A DNA stretch of 64,000 nucleotides from Annona cherimola (GCA_030490835.1 CM059975.1:57341174-57405173); one strand, 5' to 3'. Numbered from the stretch's first letter, positions 23,411-34,461 are shown. Notes: a model not told the origin generated them from the letters alone. Translations and numbers: made by a program.

Positions 23411-23788
23411 TGTGGCACCCCAAAACCAGGTGTCACATCCTGAGCCTTACCTCGGGATCGTATTGATTGGTAAACATGATCAGGATTGTTGCCCTGTCAC
23501 ACGGCGGGTTTTAACGGATGTTTATCCAATTTAATATTTCCTCATAAGAGTTTGATTTCTCATATTTTCATCTCAAACATATCTAGGTCATTTCCAACCC
23601 ATTATCATATACAAAGCATGCTGATAAAAAATATTTCATCAAATACATAAATCAGATGTCACTGCATGTATTAACCATAGTCATCAACATAAAACATTCG
23701 ACTGGTTACAATCATTCAACATGAATTATTTCATAACATAGAAGTACTAAAGTTTTTCCATGACTTTCTCAAGCATGAACTTGCTCCT
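23411..23788 (-). repeat. 5' LTR of element A, 3' end piece
   Basis: The plus strand starts TGTGGCACCCC at 23411, the inverted LTR end. It contains the conserved stretch with AAAACCCGCC and GGTAAACATGATC-type sequence also found at the ends of LTR I (57620-57712) and the B' LTR (59600-59702). It is cut at 23788 by element D; CTCCT at 23784-23788 recurs at 49482-49486, where the LTR resumes. Confidence 0.9.
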
Positions 23789-25387
23789 TGATAACTCGTA
23801 TTTTTACGAATTATCATGACCCATTTCAGACTTGATTTGTAGATTAGTTCGAGAGATTAGGCTTAGTTTGCACCCATTTAGCTTAATTTTCACTCGCTTT
23901 GCATTTTAGGAGAATTATTTAGTTTTTAGTCATTTTTAGCATTATTTAGACATTTTTAGTTCATTTACTTAGTTTTCCATCTTTTGCAGGAAGGGTGGGA
24001 CGTGTGAAGGTAAAGCGGACAAGTTGAATACAAGCTGAGGCAACCAAAGGCAGATGGATAGCGCCTAGGCCCACACATTGGGGCCCAGGCGCCACCCTAC
24101 ATGCCTTGGCCATTTTCAGCACACATAACTGACAACATGACTTCTAGGGCGTTGGCGCCTAGGCGCCACCCAGGGGCGCCCGGGCTCCAGGCATAATCAA
24201 CCACAAGATGTAAAGGAGAAGCTCCAAGCCAGGAATGTCCAGGGAGTTGGTGCCTAGGCGCCAGTGCATGAATTTCTAGGGTATTGCAGAATGTGTCCAA
24301 GTTGCTTAGCACACAAGGAGTTGGCGCCTAGGCACCAATACGCATCTGTATATGAATATTCCAGTGCGTAAGCTGCGCAAAAGGAACTCTATAAATAGTT
24401 CCTAGGGATTTGTGCGCGAGGGAGAAAGAAGAGGAGGAGCCCAAGGGACGGATTGCTAAGCAGGAGAAAGAGGAAATCAAGACTAAAGCCCGGATTGAAG
24501 AGAGGATTCAAGTCCCGTTGGTGGAAACTGCCGAAAAACGGTTTTCTCCTATTCTTTCCAATTTTCTTTCTTTGCCTTTAGGAATACTTTTTATATGGAT
24601 GTATTCGATGTTAAGATCATGTCTTTGAACTAAACCTCCATTAGATGGATAGTTAGGATGATTTGAATTCTAAACTATATTGTTTCTTGGTTCTTAGAAT
24701 ATTTAGGAATGAATAGTTGATTTTATATATTATTGTGTATGATTTACCTTTGCACGTGTGGATTGAATGTTTTTTATAAGATTAGCTACCTTGTAAGATG
24801 ATTTAATTGCTTGATTTATCCATGGAAGAGGAAAATCTCTGCCGGATCCATGTACAAGGCATAGGTTTTGACATTTGTGTAAGGAGAGTTGTTTAACGGA
24901 TAGGAATATACCGTTAAATCCTGTGTAGTCATTATACAAGTTATGAACTTATCAATTTTACTTTATTTAATGGCATGGGAACATAGCAATTAAATAGGGT
25001 GCAATTAGCTTTATATAATGTTGGAAGACATATATAAAGATATATGAACTTGGGCTAGTAAATCCATATGTGATCCAATTAGAAAGAACCAAAGAAATAT
25101 AGATTAGATTCAAGGATTCCAAGCTATCCATCTGTCATCCCTAATCAGAAAACCCGTTTAAAGTATCCAGTAGTCTCGAACCTTCACTCTAATTTCTCAT
25201 TGCAATCGTTAGTTTAGTTAAATCACAAACCCATAATTTTCCATCCATCGAAAGCAGTTTAACTAATTAATAATTCGGTTAACAATTCCTCGTGGGAACG
25301 ATACTCTACTCATTCTTTATTACTTGACATGGCACGTATACTTGCGTAAATAGCGAACAATTTAATAGACATATACACAACTCATCA
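23789..25387 (+). repeat. 5' LTR of element D (1599 bp)
   Basis: Starts TGATAACTCGTA, ends CTCATCA, followed by the primer site. Its first 28 bases form a 12-bp inverted repeat with a TTTT loop and one mismatch. GGCGCC palindromes span about 24061-24336 and TATAAATAG lies at 24390-24398, so U3 ends and R begins near 24420. A short ORF at 24410-24628 is not supported as a gene. Confidence 0.93.
24061..24398 (+). promoter_or_regulatory. Athila LTR promoter: GGCGCCTAGGCGCC array and TATA box (element D 5' LTR)
   Basis: Four to five partial or full copies of TTGGCGCCTAGGCGCCAA-like palindromes lie within 280 bases, ending about 55 bases before TATAAATAG (24390-24398). The same arrangement is in the 3' LTR (31615-31880, TATA 31924-31932), E (33918-34196 and 48953-49162, minus), H and G. 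Copies have decayed to GGCCCAC or GCACC at many arms. Confidence 0.7.
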
Positions 25388-25393
25388 AGTTTT

Positions 25394-25411
25394 TGGCGCC
25401 ATTGCTGGGGA
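25394..25411 (+). other. Primer binding site of element D (Athila type)
   Basis: TGGCGCCATTGCTGGGGA, the site characteristic of Athila elements (usually assigned to tRNA-Asp) with what look like two transitions from the common form. Confidence 0.9.
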
Positions 25412-25555
25412 ATTGTTTAACCAATTATTTTTTTAATTTTATTACTTTCTTGTATAATTCTGTAGAATAGTTTATTTTCATAATTTCTTTTAGCCTAGAA
25501 TTTCTTTTTCTGCTAGTTCAATTTCATTGGTTTTTGCAGAGTTATCGCAAATTGC

Positions 25556-27228
25556 ATGCGCCGAGGCAGAGCCGGAAAGAAGATTGTTATTCCTTTTGAT
25601 CCGGAACCCGAACGAACTTATTTGAGAAGGCGTCGAAAGAGCAAGGAGGCTAGAAACCAATAGCATACAATGGAGCGCATCGAGAACCAGGATGAAAATG
25701 TTCATACAAACCAACAGGAAAACCAAAGGATCGAGATCTCGAATCATCCACCTTAAGATGATTTGGATCAACCCATTTGGGATCTGATTACGCTTGGTCA
25801 AAATGTTGTTCAGACTAGCATTGCACCTCCTCCGATTGACACCAATAACATCGAGATCAAGCCGGTGATTTTCCAGATGCTCCAGTCTATCGGGCAGTTC
25901 GGAGGTCTAGCATCTGAAGACCCGCACCGCCATCTGCGGAATTTTCTACATATTATGAACACATTCAAGTAGAACGGAGTCTCCAACGAGGCAATGCGGC
26001 TTAGAACATTTCCATTTTCTCTGCGTCATCAAGCTTCGGAGTGGCTAGACTCTTTGCCGTCGAACTCCGTCAATACATGGAACGACTTGACTCAGAAATT
26101 CTTAGAAAAATACTTCCCGCCTACCAAGTTAGCCAAGCTGAGAATGGATATAGTATCGTTCAAGCAACACGGAGAGGAGACCCTATCAAAGGCGTGGAAT
26201 CGTTTCAAAGAACTTCTTCGAAAATGCCCGCATCATGGAATTCAGCCGTGGGTTCAAATTCAAATTTTCTATAACGGTCTCCAGGATTCCACCCGTCACA
26301 TGATGGATTCTTCATCGAACGGTTCTCTGCTACGGAAAAGCTATCGGGAATCATACGCCCTACTCGAAAACATGGCGGCCAATACTTATCAACTACCATC
26401 TGACAGGAGCCGAGGTGGGGGTCTACTCCAACTGGACGCGGTTTCATCGATAAAGGCCCACATCGACGCTTTATCTCGGTAAATCCAGAACTTATCCAGG
26501 CCAGCCAACGTCAGTGCATTAGGGGCGTTTACACCACAACAGTCGACAGCAGCAGACATTTGCACATGGTGTGGCAAATTTGGCCATCGCAATAATGAAT
26601 GTGCCTCCAACTCGGAGTCCATTAATTACGTGGGAAATTTCTAGAGAAACCCAGCGAATCAGTATGGAAACAACTACAACCCAGGCTGAGGAATCATCCT
26701 AACTTCTCATGAAATAACCAAATGAGGCCGAATCAACCGCCTAGATTCTCGCAGCAGCCGCTGCAGCAACAGCCCGCAAGACCAATGCAGTTCAATCCAC
26801 CACCGCGAGAAGAGAAGAAATCTGATCTTGAAAATTTCTTCATGAAGTTTATGCAATCCCAGATCATGATGAACAGGAACCTGGAAGCTTAGATAGGCCA
26901 ACTGGCCTTAGCCCTGAACTACCGACCTCAAGGTTCATTTTCGAGCAACACCGAGCAAAACTTGGAAGGAAAAGGCAAAGAACAGGTCCAAGCAGTCACA
27001 TTGCTTAGTGGAAAGCAGTTATCGGATGCAACTCCACTGGAATCGGTAACTAAATCTGCTGATACTCTGATTCAGCAGTCGCAGGAGCTAGAAGAACCAG
27101 CTACTACCCAGAAGCAACCAGATGCTGAAATTGCTACGAATCCAAGGCCGCCTCCTCCATTTCCTCAGCAATTCGAAAAGACTAAAAAGGAGGTCCAGTT
27201 TAAGAAATTTCTTGAGGTATTGAAGTAG
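25556..27228 (+). pseudogene. Element D gag (Athila), many stops
   Basis: ATG at 25556 begins MRRGRAGKKIVIPFDPEPE, a basic Athila gag start. In one frame it continues through stops at 25661, 25754, 25970, 26480 and 26642. Conserved runs are IEIKPVIFQMLQSIGQFGG, HLRNFLHIMNTFK, LRTFPFSLRHQASEWLDSLP, TWNDLTQKFLEKYFPPTK and the knuckle CTWCGKFGHRNNEC at 26561. After about 26690 the frame shifts twice (NQMRPNQPPRFSQQP, then GKGKEQVQAVTLLSGKQL) up to 27228. It would be the particle protein. Far too broken to work; the matching frames show descent from an ordinary Athila gag. Confidence 0.9.
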
Positions 27229-27267
27229 CTACACATTAATATACCTCTCGTTGAAGCCTTTGAACAG

Positions 27268-27702
27268 ATGCTGAGCTATGCCAAATTCATGAAAGACGTG
27301 CTATCAAAGAAAAGGCTATTGACGGAATTCGAGATGATGGCGCTAACAGAGGAAACCAGTGCAATGGTGCAGAGGAAGCTGCCTAACCTAGGGAGTTTCA
27401 CCATTCCATGCACGATTAGAGACCAGTATTTCGAGAGAGCCCTATGCGACTTGGGAGCCAGCATTAATCTCATGCCTAAGTCCATTTTCAAAAAATTAGG
27501 CTTAAGGGAAGCCCGACCTACCACATTGACGCTGCAACTGGCAGATCGATCCATCACATATCCAGAAGGTATTATTGAGGATGTCCTTGTCAAGGTGGAT
27601 AAATTCATTTTTCCTGCAGATTTTATTATCCTGGATTATGAAGAAGATCGAGATGTGCCAATTATTGTTGGTCGGCCTTTTCTTGTAACGGGAATGCGAT
27701 AA
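27268..27702 (+). CDS. Element D Athila protease domain, frameshifted at its end
   Basis: 144 open residues: AKFMKDVLSKKRLL, LPNLGSFTIPCTIRD, active site region RALCDLGASINLMPKSIFKKLGL (DLG in place of DSG/DTG, normal for Athila), then TYPEGIIEDVLVKVDKFIFP and DVPIIVGRPFLVTG. The E copy at 47480-48031 has the same motifs. One base is lost near 27693, so the conserved continuation (AGELTMQVQNEMVTF) is in the frame of the next ORF. It would process gag. The frame shift cuts it from downstream sequence. Confidence 0.88.
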   Translation: MLSYAKFMKDVLSKKRLLTEFEMMALTEETSAMVQRKLPNLGSFTIPCTIRDQYFERALCDLGASINLMPKSIFKKLGLREARPTTLTLQLADRSITYPEGIIEDVLVKVDKFIFPADFIILDYEEDRDVPIIVGRPFLVTGMR

Positions 27703-27728
27703 TCAATGTACGAGCCGGAGAATTAACC

Positions 27729-28145
27729 ATGCAGGTGCAAAATGAAATGGTTACATTCAACGTGCTCAAGTCGATACAGAGCCCAACGGATCTAGAGGAT
27801 TGCTTAAGAATTGATTTAGGCAATTCAAAAGTTCAAAAGTTTCCCGAGATTGGTATTGAAAAGGACACAGAGGAGATTGCAACTGAAGGCCGCAAATTAT
27901 CTGCCTATGTTAAAGACCGACTCGTTCGTTATGTCGAGTTCGAACAACTGACCGAGTCGTTGGAAAGTCAGGACATGGATATTAAAACCAATAATGGAAT
28001 AAGGGAGTTTACATTTGATAGAACTACAAATTTTCATGTCAAAGGACGCCTACCTCATCGGCTAGAAGATCAAATTTGGCATAATTTTATGGACCGATGG
28101 GCTAAGATCATATCTGAACTTCCAGGTTGCATTCCGAATGGTTGA
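27729..28145 (+). CDS. Element D: protease tail fused to unrecognised sequence in place of RT
   Basis: 138 residues. The first 40 (MQVQNEMVTFNVLKSIQSP, DLEDCLRIDL) match the protease-RT linker of element E (47690-47480). From about residue 55 the sequence is not one I recognise: GRKLSAYVKDRLVRYVEFEQ, then IREFTFDRTTNFHVKGRLPH, RLEDQIWHNFMDRWAKI, ending at 28145. No RT, RNase H or integrase motif follows; the next recognisable sequence is the Athila post-pol stretch GGGAGGCAACCCA at about 28221. Possibly a captured or strongly diverged segment. It could instead be a deletion join read in a chance frame. Confidence 0.55.
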   Translation: MQVQNEMVTFNVLKSIQSPTDLEDCLRIDLGNSKVQKFPEIGIEKDTEEIATEGRKLSAYVKDRLVRYVEFEQLTESLESQDMDIKTNNGIREFTFDRTTNFHVKGRLPHRLEDQIWHNFMDRWAKIISELPGCIPNG

Positions 28146-28322
28146 GAATTCGAGGTGATGAAATTGAAAACGGACTGAACAGCAGGAACGTCGGGCTGAG
28201 GACGTTAAGCTTAGCTCTGAACGGGAGGCAACCCACTGATTTGTTATAGTTTCATTTGTATTTCTGTTTTTATTTTTGGTTTTTGGTTTTTATTTTACCT
28301 TATAAAAAATAAAATAAAAAAA

Positions 28323-29196
28323 TATCGGCGCCTAGGCGCCAACTGGGGGCGCCCCGGCGCCATGATGAACTCCTCGAAGAACACGGGCGCCCCGGCGCCA
28401 GGTCGTGGACAGCGCGACCCATACAGAACTATAAAGCTCGGGTTAGGGTTCTAAACCCTAACCCAAGCCCCGGCGCCGACCCCTCTTCCTCCTTTTTCAT
28501 TTCCAACCATTTCAACTTTGATTTCAAGTCATTCCAACTCGAATCAAACTGCATTTCATCAAGGATTCACCCTACCATTTCATCCATTCCAACCATTCCA
28601 TTTTCTTCCCTTTTCTCTTTTGCTTAGATCCATTCAAATCCATCTAAAACTTTGATTTTTCTTCACCAAACCCTATGCCTAACACCCGCATTGAATTTTC
28701 CATCACTTTCCCTTTGATTTGGGCTCCATTTTGAGCCCCATTGTAGTCGTTTCCCCGTCCGACGCCGAAAACCAATTGACAGCAGGTTAGCGCCTAGGCG
28801 CCGCTACCTCCACCCCCCAGCGCCAGTGCAGAAGCAAGGCAACATTAGAAGTTCAGGCAGAAGGCTTTGTGGGTAAAAATTTCTTCATTTTTGGTACATT
28901 CCAAGTGTTTTGAAGTGATTTGCTATCTATTTGAGTAGAATATTGGATTGGATTGGTGAATTATGTGGATTGATCTACGGATTGGAGAGTGATTTGGGTT
29001 CGGTTTGTGGATTGGTCTTCGGTTTGGTTTGTGGATTGATTTGCTTGGAATTGGTTGGTGCTTGTTTGGTATTTGTTGAATGGTGACTGTTTTTGGCACA
29101 TTTTGGAGTTTAGCTTATTGTCTATTGGCTTGTTGGACTGCTTGGTTGTGTTGGAATTTTGGTAGCAAGGGTCGTTTGAGACTGCTTGGATGCAAC
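28323..29196 (+). promoter_or_regulatory. Internal GGCGCC array, TATA-like box and leader before the element D accessory ORF
   Basis: GGCGCCTAGGCGCC at 28327-28340, then GGCGCC at 28348, 28356, 28386 and 28394, are followed by CTATAAAG at 28429-28436. A CT-rich leader with one more palindrome copy at about 28786-28801 leads to the ATG at 29197. The order array, TATA box, leader copies that of the LTR (24061-24420). I infer a second promoter serving the accessory ORF. No reading frame is evident in the leader. Confidence 0.5.
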
Positions 29197-30292
29197 ATGA
29201 CTTCTTCATCATCGGCTAAGAGAAAGAAAGTTCAGGAGCCCGTCGAATTCGACGCCAACCGATTCATGTCCGCTCAGGCATTCAAGCGGTACACAGACTC
29301 GCTTCAGAAGCGGCACTTGATTCCTGAGCGGGGAATAAAATATACTTCTTTCTCAGACAACTTTATCAATGCACTGAATGTTCGAGGTTGGTAAAAATTC
29401 CTCACACTGCCTGAGTCTGCAATAGTGCTAGAGGTGAAAGAGTTTTAAGCCAATGCGGTAGAACATGAGCAGGGCAGGGTGAAGGTCCTGGGCAAGATTG
29501 TCCCGTTTCATGTTGAAGCGATCAACTCCTATTACGGATTGGGCTCTTTTGACTATCCAGACCAGTATGAGGAGTTTTCGGAGGGAGAAGGTCGAGATGT
29601 CAACTCTATCACCGAGCATATTTTCCAACGGCCTCCGACATGGAAATAAATGGGAGGCCAACTCACATCATTCAAGCGCAGCGAGATGATGTACGACGGG
29701 TGGATGTTTTTCCATTTTATTTCAGCCCGGATGATGCCGTCGACCCACGTCAGTGAGGTGACGATGGACAAAGCGCTGCTACTCCATGCCATCTATAGCG
29801 GCATGACGATCGATGTGGGCTGCCTAATCTACCAGCAGATCTGTGCCGCGCGACCGCACCCGGGGCAGCTACTACTTCCCATCCCTCATCACCGGGCTTT
29901 GCAAGCGAGCCGGCATCAGATGGGAGCAGACGGAGGAGGTCCTGAACTGTTAGGCAATCATAGATGACCTCTCCTACCGCACCCAGCCACGGATTCGCAC
30001 AGCCACCACACGCCCCAGAGCGGCTCCATCTGCAGTGGCTCCATCCTCACAGCCGCTATCCACGGCCGAGCGACTAACAAATTTGGAGAATCTGGTGGCC
30101 ACCCATGCCAGGTACCAGTGGCAGTATGACTGGGCGATGGAGGCCTACCTACGGCAGATAGCGGAGGACCGCCAGATCGACATCTCCACCCTCCAGCCTT
30201 TCCCACCGACGCCACCAGAGATCCGAGCATGCTTCGGGCAGCCGTCTCAGCCCCAGCCCGACGACGAGGACTATACGGAGTCCGATTCATGA
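29197..30292 (+). pseudogene. Element D accessory (env-like position) ORF, 'putative plant transposon protein' type
   Basis: ATG at 29197 gives MTSSSSAKRKKVQEPVEFD. The frame has stops at 29392, 29446 and 29647 and a frame change near 29865; the end (PFPPTPPEIRACFG ... DDEDYTESDS) is in another frame, stopping at 30292. Conserved runs are RHLIPERGIKYTSF, VPFHVEAINSYYGL, WMFFHFISARMMPSTHVSEV and a coiled coil near AERLTNLENLVATHARYQ. The layout matches the SIRE accessory ORF at 1-1470: basic start, folded middle, coiled coil. It lies 3' of pol, where Athila elements carry an env-like ORF. I see no clear membrane segment. E retains only the last 35 codons or so. Confidence 0.75.
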
Positions 30293-31344
30293 GGGGAGTC
30301 CCAGTCCTTTCTTGTTGTTTTTCTCCATAGGTTAGTTTTTCATTTTAAATTTTCATGCTTTATTTTATGGTTGCACGTATGTCAATTCCAGCTAATGAAA
30401 GTTGTCTTTGTTTCAATCCATCTTATTGTGAAAGTGTGCAAGGTTGTGATTAATTCTGACTTGAAATTGAATTCATGAAAGAATGGGCTATTCAGATTTA
30501 AAACCAAGTATAAAAATAGGTTGAAAGTAATATGTGAAAGAATTAAAAAGAATTTCATAATGCATTGTTCTAATTCAATTACAGGCATATCTTTCAGACC
30601 AAGATGATGAAAACTGAACTAAATTAATGCTAACCAAGTACTTCAACGGGTTCAAAAATGGTATTATTTCACAGGAATTACTCAAACATGTTCAGTACCC
30701 CTAACAAGGCATTAGAAAATAGTTTAAAAAAGGGGGTGGTTGACCTAAGCTGAGTTACCGGGACTTGGCATTGACAAATGGAAAGGTTCGCGTAAAAAAG
30801 CAAAGGAAAATCATAGCAACAATGCTTTAAAAATGAAAATTCTCCCTAGATACCCTGAAATATGGTGAGGGGAGCCAAAAAAATAGATCTCCAGATATCC
30901 TGAAATATGGTGAGGAGAATTTTTGCAATAAGTTTGGGGGGAAAAAGAATGTGTAGTTGTTAGAGATTGAATTCAGTGACTTGATACCATTTGCTGTAAC
31001 CAGTATATTCAGTTTAATCCTTGGTTTGCTTGTGTTCATTAATTTTCTAACCAGTTTTCTGATCGAATGAAAGATTAACGTGTTGAAATATGACTTTTCA
31101 CTATGGAATCTTAGTATCCACATGTAACTTGGTTTGAAAAGGAAAATGCATGCCTTGTTTGTATAATGAAGGATTTTTCAAGTTGAATTAGTCTTGACCT
31201 TATGAAATGGCTAAGTGGATTGATCAATGCATAACAGGAAGCAAACAGAGTTGACAGAGTCTGCAGACATTCATTAATTCATTCATTCATTCATACTGTT
31301 TGCATGTATTGCTTGAGAACTAGCAATATTTAAGTTTGGGGGTG
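30293..31344 (+). other. Element D 3' untranslated region with paired direct repeats and two polypurine tracts
   Basis: About 1 kb without a gene. Two copies of a 24-bp repeat (CCTGAAATATGGTGAGG core) lie at 30850-30873 and 30895-30918, followed by AAGTTTGGGGGG at about 30930. The true polypurine tract AAGTTTGGGGGTG ends just before the LTR at 31345. An ATTC microsatellite lies at 31271-31297. The same arrangement is in element E (34462-35010, minus). Confidence 0.7.
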
Positions 31345-32875
31345 TGATAACTCGTATTTTTACGAGTTATCATGGCACATTTCAGACTTGATTTGTGCGT
31401 TAGTTCGAGAGATTAGGCTTAGTTTGCACCCATTTAGCTTAATTTTCACTCACTTTGCATTTTAGGAGCATTATTTAGTTTTTAGGCATTTTTAGCATTA
31501 TTTAGACATTTTTAGTTCATTTAATTAGTTTTCCATCTTTTGTAGGAAGGACGGGACGTGTGAAGGCAAAGCGGACGAGTTGAATGTAAGCAGTGGAAAC
31601 AAGAGGCAGATGGATGGCGCCTAGGCCCACCCATTGGCGCCCAGGCACCACCCTACGTGCCTTGGCCATTTTCAGTACACGCAGCTGATAGCATGGCTTT
31701 CAGGGAGTTGACGCCCAGGCGCCAAGCATGATCAACCACAAATGTAAAGGAGAAGCTCCAAGCCAGGAAGATCCAGGGAGTTGGCGCCTAGGCACCAGTG
31801 CATGAATTTCTAGGGTATTGCAGAATGTGTCCAAGTTGCTTAGCACACAAGGAGTTGGCGCCTAGGCGCTAATACGCATCCATACGCGAATATTCGAGTG
31901 CTTAAGCTGCGCAAAAGAAACTCTATAAATAGTTTTTAGGGGTTCGTGAGGGAGAGAGAAGAGGAGGAGCCCAAAGGATGTATTGCTAAGCAGGAGAAAG
32001 AGGAAATCAAGATCAAAGCTCGGATTGAAGAGAGAATTCAAGTCCCGTTGGTGGAAACTGTCGGAAAATAGTTTTCTCCTATTCTTTCTAATTTTCTTTC
32101 TCTGCCTTTATGGATACTTTTTATATGGATGTATTGGATGTTAAGATCATGTCTTTAAACTAAACCTCCATTAGATAGATAGTTAGGATGATTTGAATTC
32201 TAAACTATATTGTTTCTTAGTTCTTAGAATATTTAGGAATGAATAGTTGATTTTATATATGATTGTGTATGATTTACCTTTGCATGTGTGGATTGAATGC
32301 ATTTTACAAGATTAGCTACCTTGTAAGATGATTTAATTGCTTAATTTATCTTTGGAAGAGTAAAATCTCTGCCGGATCCATGTGCAAGACATAGGTTTCG
32401 ACCTTTGTGTAAAGAGAGTTGTTTAACGGATAGGAATATATCGTTAAACTCTGTGTAGCCATTATACAAGTTATGAACTTATTAATTTCACTTTATTTAA
32501 TGGCATGGGAACATAGTAATTAAATAAGGTGTAATTAGCTTTATATAATGTTGGAAGACATATATAAAGATATATGAACTTGGGCTAGTAAATCCATATG
32601 TGATCCAATTAGAAAGAACCAGAGCTATATAGTTTAGATTCAAGGATTCCAAGCTATCCATCTGTCATCCCTAATCAGAAAACCTGTTTAAAGTATCCAG
32701 TAGTCTTGAACATTCACCCTAATTTCTCATTGCAATCGTTAGTTTAGTTAAATCACAAACCCAAAATTTTCCATCCATCGAAAGCAGTTTAACTAATTAA
32801 TAATTTGGTTAATAATTCCTCGTGGGAACGATACTCTACTCACTCTTTATTACTTCACACGACACGTATACTTGC
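31345..32875 (+). repeat. 3' LTR of element D, cut by element E
   Basis: Starts TGATAACTCGTA (31345) with a perfect 12-bp inverted repeat to 31372. It runs to CTTGC at 32871-32875. The last part of the LTR (ATAAATAGCG ... GCTCGTCA) is at 49440-49481 beyond E. The TATA box is at 31924-31932. It differs from the 5' LTR at many sites, so the element is not recent. Confidence 0.93.
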
Positions 32876-34461
32876 TGACGAGCTGCGTATATGTCAATTA
32901 AAATCTTGTCTATTTACGCAAGTATACATGCTGTGTCAAGTAATAAAGAGTAAGTAGAGTATCGTTCCCACGACGATTTGTAGACCGGAATTATTATTTA
33001 GCTTAACCACTTTTGAGGGTTGTGAAATTCTGATTTTGTGTTCCTATTAAACTAGTAATTGCAAGGGGAAATTAGAGTAGAGATATGAGACTACTGGATA
33101 CTAAAATGGGTTTACTGATTAGGGATGGCAGATGGATAGATCGGAATCCTTGAATCTAAACTATATTGCTCTGGTTCTTGTTAAGCGGATTGCATATGAA
33201 TTTACTAGCCCAAGTTCATGTATTTCCATATATGTCTTCCAACAGTATATAAAGCTAATTACACCCTATTTAAGTGCTATGTTCCCATGCCATTAAATAA
33301 AGTGAAATTGATAAGTTCATAACTTGTATAATGACTACACAGGGTTTAATGGTATATTCCTATCGGTTAAACAACTCTCCTTACACAAAGGTCGAAACCT
33401 GTGCTTTGCACATGGATCTGGCAAAGATCTTCCTTTTCCAAGGGTAAATCAAGCAATTAAATATCTTACAAGGTAGCTAATCCTGTAAAAGCATTATACT
33501 CACACATGCAAAGGTAAATCATACACAACCATGTATATAAGCTTAAATATTCATTCCTGAATATTCTAAGAACCAAGAAACAATACAGTTTAGAATTCAA
33601 TTCATCCTAACTATCCATCTAATGGAGGTTTAGTTCAAAGACATGATCTTAACAACCACAACATCCATATAAAAAGTATCCATAAGGCAGAGAAAGAAAA
33701 TTGGAAAGAATAAGAAAAACTGTTTTTCGACAGTTTCCACCAACGGGACTTGAATTCCTTCTTGAATCCGAGCTTTAATCTTGATTCCTGCTTTCTCTTG
33801 CACTGTAGTTTGTTCTCTGGCTCTCCTCCCTTTTCGCGCGCGAACCCCTAGGGTCTATATATAAAGTTCCTTTTTTCGCAGCTTACGCACTGGAATATTC
33901 GCATACGGATGCGTATTGGTGCCTGGGTGCCCCCAGCTGGTGCCTAGGCACCAACTCTCTATGTGCTGAGCAATTTAGACACATTCCAGAACCCTAGGAA
34001 TTTTTGCACTGGCGCCTAGGAGCCAACTCCCTAGACTGCACCACCTGATTTGTGGCTTCTGACTTGGATTTCATGTAGAGAAGTGGCGCCTGGGCGCCCC
34101 TGGGTGGCTCCTAGGCGCCAACTCTCTGGACTGCTCCTTCTTGTCAGTTGTGTGTGCTGCAAATGGTCAAGACGTGTAGGGTGGCGCCTAGGCGCCAACT
34201 CTCTGCTTCTGGATGCCTCAGCTGGCATTCAACTCATCCACTCTACCGAAGTACGTCCCGTCCTTTTTGCAAAAGATGAAAAAACTAAACAAATAAACTA
34301 AAAATGCCTAAATAATGCTAAAATTAACTAATTAATGCTCCTAAAATGCAAAGCGGATGAAAATTAAGCTAAAAGAGTGCAAACTAAGCCTAATCTCTTG
34401 AACTAACACACAAATTAAGTCTGAAATGGGCCATGATAACTCGTAAAAATACGAGTTATCA
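32876..34461 (-). repeat. 3' LTR of element E (1586 bp)
   Basis: The plus strand runs TGACGAGCTGCG ... CGAGTTATCA. Its outer 28 bases at 34434-34461 are a perfect 12-bp inverted repeat with an AAAA loop. TATA-like sequence (CTATATATAAA) lies at about 33855-33865 and GGCGCC palindromes at 33918-34196. It lies head to head with the 3' LTR of D, forming an inverted repeat of about 1.5 kb. Confidence 0.93.

Noticed and set aside
30035..30290. Separate gene with coiled coil and acidic end
   Set aside because: It is the frameshifted C-terminal part of the D accessory ORF.
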